From assembly GCA_963811225.1 (NCBI GenBank), contig CAWEQO010000002.1:1-64000 (forward strand): a stretch of 64,000 nucleotides of DNA, in the 5' to 3' direction. The stretch's first letter is position 1. The number at the start of each line of letters is the position of its first letter. Under the pieces are notes generated by a model. That model worked only from the letters and a program-made list of their open reading frames with translations. It had not been told where the DNA came from and searched no databases. Of the stretch, positions 53,649 to 60,999 are shown piece after piece. Both the position numbers and the translations under genes were made by a program. This stretch comes from CAWEQO01 sp963811225. GTDB lineage: Bacteria; Chloroflexota; Anaerolineae; Anaerolineales; Anaerolineaceae.

Positions 53649-54403
53649 ATAGCCATCCCCTGCTTCCCAAACTGCGCCAACTCAAGCTTTCCGGGATGCT
53701 ACAAACCCTGGAAGTGCGCGCCGCCCAGGCGATTGAACGCCAACTCAGCCCGGTGGAATTCCTGGCGCTGCTGTTGGATGATGAACTGGAACGGCGCAAC
53801 CAACAACACCTGGTCAACAGCCTGGCCGCTTCTGGGTGCGACAGTCTCAAATCCCTGACCCAGTTCGATTTCCTGGCCACACCGGGGGTGAACCGGACCC
53901 TCATTCAGGACCTGGCCACCTGCGCTTTCATTCCCCGCCACGAGAATATTTTGTTATGCGGCCCGACCGGGGTTGGGAAGAGCCATTTGGCGAACGCCAT
54001 TGCCATTGAAGCGCTCAAACGGGACTACCGGGTCGTCTCCAAACCCACCCACCATTTGCTCAATGATTTGCAGGCGGCCCGGGCCAGCGGTGGCTATGCC
54101 CGTTTGTTGGTGCGCCTGCTGCATTGCGACTTGCTGGTACTGGATGATTTTGGTTTGCAAGCCCTCTCCCCCCAGGCCGTTCAAGATTTGTATGAAATTA
54201 TTACCGAGCGCTACGAGCACGGTTCCCTAATCATCACCAGCAATCGGGCCTTCGCCGAGTGGGGGGAAGTCTTCAACAATGATCTGCTCGCCAGTGCTGC
54301 ATTGGATCGTTTGACCCACCATTCCTACACCTTGACCGTCCGCGGAGACAGCTTCCGCCAACGCAACCGTAAAAAGGAGGTCCCCCTTACGCTTCCCGCA
54401 TAA
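53645..54403 (+). CDS. istB: IS21 helper ATPase IstB
   Basis: A 252-residue DnaC-like AAA ATPase of IS21 elements. Walker A GPTGVGKSHLANAI near residue 105, Walker B LLVLDDFGLQ near 168, and sensor ITSNRAFAEWGEVF near 198; the N-terminus (LRQLKLSGMLQTLEVRAAQAIE) is the oligomerisation region. It selects target DNA and activates IstA. Translation is coupled to istA by a 4-bp overlap. The frame is intact. Confidence 0.97.
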   Translation: MNSHPLLPKLRQLKLSGMLQTLEVRAAQAIERQLSPVEFLALLLDDELERRNQQHLVNSLAASGCDSLKSLTQFDFLATPGVNRTLIQDLATCAFIPRHENILLCGPTGVGKSHLANAIAIEALKRDYRVVSKPTHHLLNDLQAARASGGYARLLVRLLHCDLLVLDDFGLQALSPQAVQDLYEIITERYEHGSLIITSNRAFAEWGEVFNNDLLASAALDRLTHHSYTLTVRGDSFRQRNRKKEVPLTLPA

Positions 54404-54515
54404 TCCATTTTATCCACTCGCCATAGCCCCACTCTTGGTAAACATACGTCCGGCGATGCCTGGTAAACATCACCCGACTATGGGTGGTAAACATAACCCG
54501 ACTATTGACAACACA

Positions 54516-55495
54516 GCCCAATGCCCATATAATCCCGGTTGGAATCACTATGCCCCGTCTAAGGGGATTGAAACTTCGGAGAGGGCCGTTGGTAACTACC
54601 AGTGCAAGGTTGGAATCACTATGCCCCGTCTAAGGGGATTGAAACCAGTGACAGATCCCCAAACGGCAGGATTTGTCTCCGTTGGAATCACTATGCCCCG
54701 TCTAAGGGGATTGAAACTGCGAACGTCGCAATGATTGCGATTAAAACAAACGTGTTGGAATCACTATGCCCCGTCTAAGGGGATTGAAACCTGCCATGTC
54801 ATCTCTGGCGATAAATTTGGCATAGGGTTGGAATCACTATGCCCCGTCTAAGGGGATTGAAACAAGATATCCACGCTGAAGTAGACTACATTTGGTGTTG
54901 GAATCACTATGCCCCGTCTAAGGGGATTGAAACTTCCTCTGGAATAACCTGAAACGAGATAGTTACCTCCGTTGGAATCACTATGCCCCGTCTAAGGGGA
55001 TTGAAACTTGCAATCATCCGAACGCCAAAACCCGAGCCAGTAGTTGAAATCACTATGCCCCGTCTAAGGGGATTGAAACTCCAGGCGGTCCAGGATGGCC
55101 TGCCAGGGCGGGTCGTTGGAATCACTATGCCCCGTCTAAGGGGATTGAAACCCAGCGTTTCACAGATAGCTCCATATACTCGTGCGTTGGAATCACTATG
55201 CCCCGTCTAACCCTTGACAGGGTGCTTCGCGAGGGGATTGAAACTCCCCGGCCTGTTGCGCCTGCACCGCCACGGGGCTTTGCGCAAGTTGGAATCACTA
55301 TGCCCCGTCTAACCCTTTGCAGGGTGCTGCGCGAGGGGATTGAAACTCTCCGTTCCAAGTGTTTACGTCTACAGAAATGTGTTGGAATCACTATGCCCCG
55401 GCTGACCCTTAGAGAGTGCTGCGCGAGGGGATCGAAATTCTTTTCACTACAAACTGGTAGCGATACCACTTGTTGGAATCCCGATGCCCCGTCTC
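54516..55495 (+). CRISPR. CRISPR array, distal segment with enlarged repeats
   Basis: Nine 37-bp repeats at 54538, 54609, 54681, 54754, 54827, 54897, 54971, 55043 (GTTGAAATC variant) and 55115, spacers 33-37 bp. They are followed by three repeats of about 59 bp (55186-55244, 55288-55346, 55381-55439), which carry a ~22-bp insert beginning CCCTT after GTCTAA, and a decayed half repeat at about 55472-55495. One spacer between the enlarged repeats is 43 bp. Decay at this end marks it as the trailer. Confidence 0.93.
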
Positions 55496-55537
55496 TGGCA
55501 GCGGTGGGGATGCCCTTGGAATTCCAAGCAGAATGGT

Positions 55538-55543
55538 TATAAT
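55538..55543 (+). promoter_or_regulatory. TATAAT -10 box giving leaderless start
   Basis: A perfect hexamer with 6 nt to the YjbQ ATG at 55550 and no ribosome site. Confidence 0.55.
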
Positions 55544-55549
55544 TCCAGT

Positions 55550-55979
55550 ATGAAATGGTACAAAGACACGATTGAGATTTCGACGCACGGGAAGGGGCTG
55601 TACAGCTTCACCGATGCGGTCCAGGAGCGCATCCGGCGCTGGGGCGTGCAGGAGGGCATGTGCTTCCTGTCGATCCTGCACACCAGCGCTTCGCTGACGA
55701 TCAACGAGAATTACGATCCGACGGCGCAGGCCGACCTGGAAGCGTTCATGCAGCGCGAGGTCGCCGGAGGGACAAAGCTGGTACGAGCACACGCTGGAGG
55801 GGCCCGACAATTCGACCTCGCACATCCGGGTGATGCTGACGCAGACCAGCCTGTCGATCCCTGTGGACGGCGGCGGGCTGAGCCTGGGGACCTGGCAGGG
55901 GATTTACCTGTTCGAGCACCGGGCGCGCGGCCAGCGCAGGCGGGTGCTGGTGCGCTGCCTGGAGGTGGAGGGAGCTTAA
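55550..55979 (+). pseudogene. yjbQ: YjbQ/UPF0047 family protein, frameshifted
   Basis: A YjbQ-type protein of about 142 residues in two frames. The first part has MKWYKDTIEISTHGKGLYSFTDAVQERI and CFLSILHTSASLTINENYDPTAQADLEAFM (conserved HTSA and NENxDP). One extra base near 55761-55765 then shifts the frame; removing it restores PEGQSWYEHTLEGPDNSTSHIRVMLTQTSLSIPVDGGGLSLGTWQGIYLFEHR to the stop at 55979, i.e. the full family. Members have weak thiamine-phosphate synthase activity; real function is uncertain. Probably leaderless. The break may be a sequencing indel. Confidence 0.85.
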
Positions 55980-55982
55980 ATG

Positions 55983-56045
55983 CGAAGACGCCAGGACGGA
56001 AAGAAAAGCAAAAACTCAGCTTTTCTTTCCGTCCTGGCGTCTTCG
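55983..56045. terminator. bidirectional terminator between convergent genes
   Basis: Perfect 27-bp arms 55983-56009 and 56019-56045 (CGAAGACGCCAGGACGG...), 9-nt loop, between yjbQ (+) and the glycosyltransferase operon (-). Confidence 0.9.
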
Positions 56046-56048
56046 TAT

Positions 56049-57080
56049 TTAAGCGTTTATGGCGGTCATGATCCCGCGCACGCTGTTGGTGAAGGTCATC
56101 TCTGTGCTGACGAGGTTACAGGCGTTTTCGGCGATGCGCCGGCGCTCGTCCTCATGTTCGAGGTAGTAGAAGATGGTATCGACCAGTTCCTCGACCGGGG
56201 CCGAGACGTAATGCTCGCCCTCTCGATAGCCGTTGGCGTGGTCGAGCTTGGGCTCGCTGACGACCAGGGAGCGGTTGCCGGCGGCCATGTGGAAGCGGTA
56301 GGGGAAGGCGTTGTCGAACCACTTGGAGAGCAGGTTGAGCGTGGTCTTGGCCCGGTTGAGGTAACAGGTGCGTTCCTCGCCGTAGATGAAGGGCCGCTCG
56401 GCGCCGTCGGCGTAGTAGACGGTTTTGCCGTGGGCTTCCAGGGCGCGGCGCAGGCGTTCGAGGATGCGGCTGCGGCGGGCGGTGCGGCGCTTGCCCATCC
56501 AGAGCAGGTCGATGTCGCGCTCGAGCTGCAAGTCCTCGAACCAGTCGGGTGAGGTGCCCCAGGGGGAAAAGACCGCCGGGACGCCGTGGCGGCGGTGCAG
56601 GTCGACGTAGACCTGCGAGGTCTCGACCAGCAGATCGAGCAGGCCGTGACGATCGGCATAGTGATAGTCGCCCAGCAGCCGGAAGCGGGCCATTTTCTGG
56701 TTCAATGCCTGCATGGGCCCCAGACGAAAGAAGCGCTGCAGCCCGGGCGAGGGCGAGTGCTCTAGACGACCGAACCAGGCGCGCGCCCCGGCGATGCCGG
56801 ACATCAGCCGCCAGGGAATGCGCAGGTCGGGGGTCAGCTCGGTGTTCCAGTGCACCCAGCGAGGGCGGTCACCGGGCCAGCGCTGCAGGTCGTGGATCAG
56901 GCGGGTGAACTTGCCGTAGGGGCCGTAAGAGAAGACGAGATCGGCGATGGGGGGAACGCCGGAATCGGGGCAGAAGGAGAGCGTGCGGTAACCCAGCTCG
57001 AACAGGCTCTGCTCGATGGCGTCGGCGACCTCGTCGTCGCGGGTCCAGCGCGTGACGGTGATGAGCGGGTTGGGCTTCAT
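56049..57080 (-). CDS. glycosyltransferase (CgeB/DUF3880-like)
   Basis: A 343-residue protein with a two-domain GT-B-like layout: RWVHWNTELTPDLRIPW in the N-terminal part and, C-terminal, IDLLWMGKRRTARRSRILERLRRALEAHG, TTLNLLSKWFDNAFPYRFHMAAGNRSLVVSEP and YLEHEDERRRIAENA, which match the CgeB/DUF3880 glycosyltransferase pattern (acceptor loop and C-terminal Glyco_trans domain). Sugar and acceptor unknown. Last gene of a five-gene minus-strand unit with two radical SAM enzymes and a methyltransferase, so it probably decorates their product. The start at 57080 overlaps the preceding frame by 4 bp. Confidence 0.8.
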   Translation of the reverse strand: MKPNPLITVTRWTRDDEVADAIEQSLFELGYRTLSFCPDSGVPPIADLVFSYGPYGKFTRLIHDLQRWPGDRPRWVHWNTELTPDLRIPWRLMSGIAGARAWFGRLEHSPSPGLQRFFRLGPMQALNQKMARFRLLGDYHYADRHGLLDLLVETSQVYVDLHRRHGVPAVFSPWGTSPDWFEDLQLERDIDLLWMGKRRTARRSRILERLRRALEAHGKTVYYADGAERPFIYGEERTCYLNRAKTTLNLLSKWFDNAFPYRFHMAAGNRSLVVSEPKLDHANGYREGEHYVSAPVEELVDTIFYYLEHEDERRRIAENACNLVSTEMTFTNSVRGIMTAINA

Positions 57081-57832
57081 CCGTGCGAAGCTCCCCCTCT
57101 CCAGTGGATCGAGAGAGGATCTTTGCATGGGTGGCGGCTCAGATTGAAGGCGCATTCATTCCACCTTGGATGAACCTTTGGGTATTGGACGCCAGGCCGG
57201 GTGGGGCGGCGGAAAGCTCTTGGAGCAGGCGCTCCAGGGAGATCGAAATCGTCGACGTCGTACCAGTGGCGGGTGAGGTGGACGCGCAGGCCCTCCTTGC
57301 GCGCCATCAGCAGGGTGTCGGTCAGGACGGCGCTGGTGCTCATGGTCACGTCCAGCAGCAGGCGCGGGGCGGGGCGCTTCAGGCCGATCAGGTAATAGCC
57401 GCCATCTTCCGACGGACCCAGCACCACGTCGGCGTCGTCCAGGGCGGTGAAGGCGTCCTGCAGGTTTTGAGGGGGCAGGGTCGGGCCGTCGCTGTTCATG
57501 ATGATCACCCGGCGGAAGCCGCGCGCGAAGCTGTCGCTCAGGCCGTTGTTGAGTCGCGCGCCCAGGCTGGCCCCGGTCTGCAGCAGCAAGTCGAAATCGG
57601 GCGCAAGGTCGGCGAAGTAGGGGCGCTCTTGAGCAGGCAGGTAGAGGATGCCGCGCGCGACGAACGGCACCCGGCGGACGAGGTCGAGCGTGTCTTGTAA
57701 GAAGCAGTGGTACAGGCAGGCGGCCTGCTCGGGGGAGAGGGGCGGCGAGAGGCGGGTTTTGGTCATGCCGGGCTGGGGACGCTTGGCGATGACCCACAGG
57801 GCGTTCTCCAGCGGTTGGAGCGACTCGGACAT
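57077..57832 (-). CDS. DUF2064 / TIGR04282-type glycosyltransferase
   Basis: A GT-A-like transferase of the TIGR04282 (DUF2064) group: ALWVIAKRPQPGMTKTRLSPPLSPEQA at the start, GASLGARLNNGLSDSFARGFRRVIIMNSDGPTLPP and DVVLGPSEDGGYYLIGL (metal- and sugar-binding). In arsenosugar clusters members of this group transfer a sugar beside radical SAM genes. The last 55 residues (from PGAPAPRAFRRP) are not family-like: one extra base near 57238-57248 appears to shift the frame; removing it gives DSLERLLQELSAAPPGL... and a stop at 57139. ATG 57832 overlaps the stop of the radical SAM gene by 4 bp. Confidence 0.82.
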   Translation of the reverse strand: MSESLQPLENALWVIAKRPQPGMTKTRLSPPLSPEQAACLYHCFLQDTLDLVRRVPFVARGILYLPAQERPYFADLAPDFDLLLQTGASLGARLNNGLSDSFARGFRRVIIMNSDGPTLPPQNLQDAFTALDDADVVLGPSEDGGYYLIGLKRPAPRLLLDVTMSTSAVLTDTLLMARKEGLRVHLTRHWYDVDDFDLPGAPAPRAFRRPTRPGVQYPKVHPRWNECAFNLSRHPCKDPLSIHWRGGASHG

Positions 57833-58824
57833 CAGACCACCACCGTGGTGCAGACGTTCCCCGAGCGGACCAGACCATGCGAGGGGGCAGACGACCATTC
57901 CAGCTGGATGACGTCGCCGCGCGGCCGCGGGCAGTAGATGTCGTGAGCGTCGAGATTGCCGGTCAGGGCACGCCGGCTGGCGCAGCCGCCGGCGCACAGG
58001 CAGTCCTGGGCGGCGGGCGGATCGGCCTGGATCTGCTGGAACTCGGGGCTGCCGAAGATGTCATCACCCAGGCGGGAGAGGTCGTCGATGGTGGGCAGGC
58101 TTTTCCCCTCGGTGGGCCAGTAGACGCAGGGGATGACCTGGCCGCGCGGGTTGATGCGGATGCTGCTGCGCCCGCAGGGGGAAGGCGAAGGCTCCAGGCC
58201 CATGGCGGCGCGCACGACCGGCTCGGTGCAGGAGACGACCCGGCCATTGAGCAGCAGCTGGCGGTAGCCCTCCCAGAACTGTTCGTAGCTGAGATTGAAC
58301 TCGCCCGATTTGACCGGCTGGTAGGCGTTGACCCGCAGGTTCAGCCCAGAGCGCCGGGCGAGGTCGACCATCTCAGCCATGCGGTTGAAGTTGGCGCTCA
58401 TCAGCGTCATCAGGATCGAGACCTCGACGCCCTGGCAGAAGCAGCGGTCGATGGCCGACTGCACCAGGGTCCAGTTGCCGGGCGAGCGAAAGGCGTCCTG
58501 CTCGGCCTCGGTCGGGAAGTCGATGGACACCTCGACGTCGCTGAAGGCCTGCAGGGTCTCGTCGGGGATGCTGGTGAGGGTGCAGCCGTTGGAGGCCACG
58601 CTGAGGTGGACGCCCCGATCGTGAAGGTAAGCGACGATCTCGTTGAACTGCGGGTTGAGGGTATTTTCGCCGGTGCCCATGCCGACCGAATCGACCGGGA
58701 TGGCCTCGCACACCTGTCGAACCTGGTCGAGGGTGAGGTTGTCGATGCGGTTGGTGTCGCGGTAGCAGTGGGCGCAATTGAGGTTGCAGTCGTTGGTCAG
58801 ACCGATGCCTATTGAATAGCCCAT
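57832..58824 (-). CDS. radical SAM/SPASM protein
   Basis: A 330-residue radical SAM enzyme: the CxxxCxxC cluster is Cys13, Cys17, Cys20 (LTNDCNLNCAHCYRD), followed by a SAM-binding GMGTGENTLNPQ and VSIDFPTEAEQ. The C-terminal SPASM-like region has further Cys for auxiliary clusters (CGRSSIRINPRGQVIPCVYWP, DCLCAGGCASRR, IYCPRP). Such enzymes modify peptides or small molecules by radical chemistry. ATG 58824 is preceded by GGAG; the ATG at 58836 forms part of that site. It is followed, with overlap, by two glycosyltransferases. No precursor peptide is evident beside it. Confidence 0.92.
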   Translation of the reverse strand: MGYSIGIGLTNDCNLNCAHCYRDTNRIDNLTLDQVRQVCEAIPVDSVGMGTGENTLNPQFNEIVAYLHDRGVHLSVASNGCTLTSIPDETLQAFSDVEVSIDFPTEAEQDAFRSPGNWTLVQSAIDRCFCQGVEVSILMTLMSANFNRMAEMVDLARRSGLNLRVNAYQPVKSGEFNLSYEQFWEGYRQLLLNGRVVSCTEPVVRAAMGLEPSPSPCGRSSIRINPRGQVIPCVYWPTEGKSLPTIDDLSRLGDDIFGSPEFQQIQADPPAAQDCLCAGGCASRRALTGNLDAHDIYCPRPRGDVIQLEWSSAPSHGLVRSGNVCTTVVV

Positions 58825-58849
58825 GGGATACTCCATTTAAGAGAGGTTG

Positions 58850-58912
58850 GTCCAGGGGCGCAGAGCGCCTGGAGGCCCATTCCCTCGCAGAGCATGGGAA
58901 TGAGGAGGTACG
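58850..58912. repeat. hairpin related to 4086-4212 elements
   Basis: GGTCCA, then GGCGCAGAGCGCC, then CATTCCC-loop-GGGAATG around CGCAGAGCAT. The plan and loop match the 4086-4212 hairpins while the arms differ on both sides. Confidence 0.55.
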
Positions 58913-58915
58913 CCA

Positions 58916-59710
58916 TCATTCAACGATGCCGGTGGCGATGAAGTAGACGATGCTGGCGAAGAAGGTGCCTTCGCTCAGGCGCTGTTCGAGCTCTTCGGTC
59001 CAGCGCACGTAGGCTTCCATGGAGATGCCGCCGCCGTCGAGGGCGCGGTGGGCGCAGCGCAAGGCGGTGAGGGCCAGGGAGGTCTGGCGGTCTTGGGCGA
59101 TGCTGGGCACGGGATGCAGGTGGACGTCGTGCAGGCCGGCGGTCTTCATGCGGCGGTAGAGCTGGCGGCCGGACCAGTTATTGCCGCCGTGGTTGTCGCA
59201 GCGCCAGTGCAGGATGGTGCGGGTCAGTTCGCGGTCGGAGTGGTCGAGGGCCAGGGTGTCGAAGTCCCAATCCATCAGCGAAAGAGCGCCGCCGGGGCGG
59301 GTGACGCGGGCCATCTCGGCGATGGCGGCCTGGGGGTGCTGGAGGTGGAGCAGCAGGCGGGCGGACAGGGTTCCGTCGAAGGCGGCGTCGGGGAAGGGCA
59401 GGTGGTAGGCAGTGGCGGCAGTGTCGAGGGCCACGGGAGAGTGGCCGCCGGCGAGCATGGCCTGAGAGATGTCGAGGCCGACGGCTGCGCCGGTGGGGGC
59501 GACGCGATCGGCCAGTAGGCGTGTCAGGGCCCGGCTGCCGCAGCCCAGATCGAGCCAGCGCTGCCCGGGCTGCGGGTTGGCGGCGTCGATCAGGGCGGTG
59601 TTGACGGCGACCTGGTCGGGGTAAGCGGAACGCTGTTCCAGGAAGGCGGCCATGGAGGAGGCTTCGTCCGGAGAGGGCTGCGCCCAGGGGTTAAGGGTGG
59701 TTGATTCCAT
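58916..59710 (-). CDS. class I SAM-dependent methyltransferase
   Basis: A 264-residue methyltransferase with the Rossmann-fold SAM site GQRWLDLGCGSRALTRLLA (motif I, about 50-68), GAAVGLDISQAML (acidic Asp at motif II) and TRPGGALSLMDWDFDTL (post-motif III). It resembles UbiE/Methyltransf_11 proteins that act on small molecules. ATG is immediately after the TAA of the upstream radical SAM gene (TAAATG), so it is the second gene of the operon. Substrate is unknown; it may methylate the product of the neighbouring radical SAM enzymes. Confidence 0.93.
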   Translation of the reverse strand: MESTTLNPWAQPSPDEASSMAAFLEQRSAYPDQVAVNTALIDAANPQPGQRWLDLGCGSRALTRLLADRVAPTGAAVGLDISQAMLAGGHSPVALDTAATAYHLPFPDAAFDGTLSARLLLHLQHPQAAIAEMARVTRPGGALSLMDWDFDTLALDHSDRELTRTILHWRCDNHGGNNWSGRQLYRRMKTAGLHDVHLHPVPSIAQDRQTSLALTALRCAHRALDGGGISMEAYVRWTEELEQRLSEGTFFASIVYFIATGIVE

Positions 59711-60790
59711 TTATAAACTCCAGTAAACACCGCACCCGGCGCACGTGCGGGGCGGGTGATCGCTAAGCAGCCGCGCGCGCAAGGAGCGGTAAGCGGGACC
59801 GTTCCAGATCTGCTCGAAGGGCTGCTCGAAGAGGTTGCCGAGGATCAGGGAAGAATAATCCCGGTCGGCGAAGGGGGCGATGCAGCAGGGCAGACAGTTG
59901 CCGTTGGCGGTGACATAAGCTGTGGTCCAGGGGCGCACGCAGGCCTGCCAGGGGGCGGATTGGGCTTGCCCGGCCGCGGTGAGGCTGCTGCGGGGGTCGC
60001 GGGCGCCGGAGGCTTTGAGGGTGATGCCGAGGGCGAAGGCCAGTGATTCGGCTTCTGCCAGGGACTGCTCTTGCATCTCGGCGACCGGGCCGAACACGGC
60101 CTCATCGACGCGGGCCAGGCCGAACTGCTGACCGGGCTGGTCGGCGTAGTAGACCAGGCGCTGGACGTAGACCTCGGGCACAGCCAGGCGGCCGGCCAGC
60201 CGGACCATGCCGGGCAGCTCCGAGAGGTTCTGGCGGGTGGCGGTGATCCAGAGCGAGACGCGCGGAGTTTGGGCGTGACGCTTGCGCTGCAGCTCCATCA
60301 GGCCGCGGATGCCCTCGACCACCAGTTCGAAGGCGTGCGCGCCGCGGATTTGGGCGTAGGTCTCGGAGGTGGCGGCGTCGAGCGAGCAGCGCAGTTCGTC
60401 CAGTCCGGAGTCGATCAGGGCCGCCTGACGAGTGGGGGTCAGCAGCGTGGCGTTGGAGTTGATGAGCGTCTGGATGCCGCGGCGTTTCAGCCGCCGGATC
60501 ATCTCGGGCAGGTTGGGGTTGAGCAGCGGCTCGCCGATACCGTGGAGCAGGGCGCGCTGCATTTGGGGGAACTGAGAGGTGATGCGTTCGAAGGCGTCCA
60601 GGGAGAGCGTTTGGGGCGGTTCGAGGGGGAAGTAGGTGCGCGGGCAGGTTTGGCAGCGCAGGTTGCAGCGGTTGGTGGCCTCAATGAAAACGACCTGGGG
60701 CTGGGAATCACACACTTCGCTGCGGTCCTGCCCGTGCGGGAGGCGGTAAGCGGCGGGTAAAGCTTCGCGTTGGGAAGGTGAGTGGTCCAT
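59711..60790 (-). CDS. radical SAM/SPASM protein
   Basis: A 359-residue radical SAM enzyme, first gene of the unit. The SAM-cluster motif is Cys42, Cys46, Cys49 (EATNRCNLRCQTCPR), then LHGIGEPLLNP and INSNATLL (SAM binding) and a C-terminal SPASM domain with seven Cys (CVRPWTTAYVTANGNCLPCCIAPFADRD, LGNLFEQPFEQIWNGPAYRSLR, CAGCG). Members often modify a peptide or sugar in natural-product or envelope pathways. Start: ATG 60790 with GGAAGAG upstream; GTG 60814 is an alternative. Stop and next ATG are adjacent, so translation is coupled. Confidence 0.93.
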   Translation of the reverse strand: MDHSPSQREALPAAYRLPHGQDRSEVCDSQPQVVFIEATNRCNLRCQTCPRTYFPLEPPQTLSLDAFERITSQFPQMQRALLHGIGEPLLNPNLPEMIRRLKRRGIQTLINSNATLLTPTRQAALIDSGLDELRCSLDAATSETYAQIRGAHAFELVVEGIRGLMELQRKRHAQTPRVSLWITATRQNLSELPGMVRLAGRLAVPEVYVQRLVYYADQPGQQFGLARVDEAVFGPVAEMQEQSLAEAESLAFALGITLKASGARDPRSSLTAAGQAQSAPWQACVRPWTTAYVTANGNCLPCCIAPFADRDYSSLILGNLFEQPFEQIWNGPAYRSLRARLLSDHPPRTCAGCGVYWSL

Positions 60791-60961
60791 ACTCTTCCGT
60801 TCGAAATCGATCACAATGCGGGTGGTTGGATGGAGTTTACCGGCGCAGCCCCCTAAAAGTGGCCGGGATAATGAAATATGCGGCGTCCCCCACGTCTGGC
60901 AGAGTCAAGTATAGATGAAATAGGGGGATTTGGCAATACGGATTGCGGGCGCGGGGGCAGG

Positions 60962-60990
60962 TTGGGGTTGCAAAATAGATCGAGTATACT
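60962..60990 (+). promoter_or_regulatory. promoter of MFS gene, near-leaderless
   Basis: TTGGGG (60962-60967), 17-bp spacer, TATACT (60985-60990). The ATG at 61000 is 9 nt past the -10 box, and no ribosome site lies between. Confidence 0.55.
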
Positions 60991-60999
60991 TACCCTTCT

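Larger units (their letters stand above)
51951..54510 (+). mobile_element. IS21-family element inserted in a CRISPR spacer
   Basis: 2560 bp with TGTCA...TGACA tips and a 5-bp target duplication ACACA (51946-51950 and 54511-54515). Removing it rejoins 13 and 22 bp into a 35-bp spacer, the normal length. The left end has four TTTACC-containing units exactly 25 bp apart (51971, 51996, 52021, 52046); the right end has three inverted units (GGTAAA at 54437, 54462, 54486). Multiple terminal repeats are typical of IS21. Confidence 0.93.

Noticed and set aside
51629..54515. Treating the three repeat blocks as separate CRISPR arrays
   Set aside because: Identical repeats, one orientation, and exact reconstruction of a repeat and a spacer after removing the two elements show a single array.
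49501..55200. Short frames running through the CRISPR repeats (for example 54435-54734)
   Set aside because: They read the repeat itself (VGITMPRLRGLK) and are not genes.
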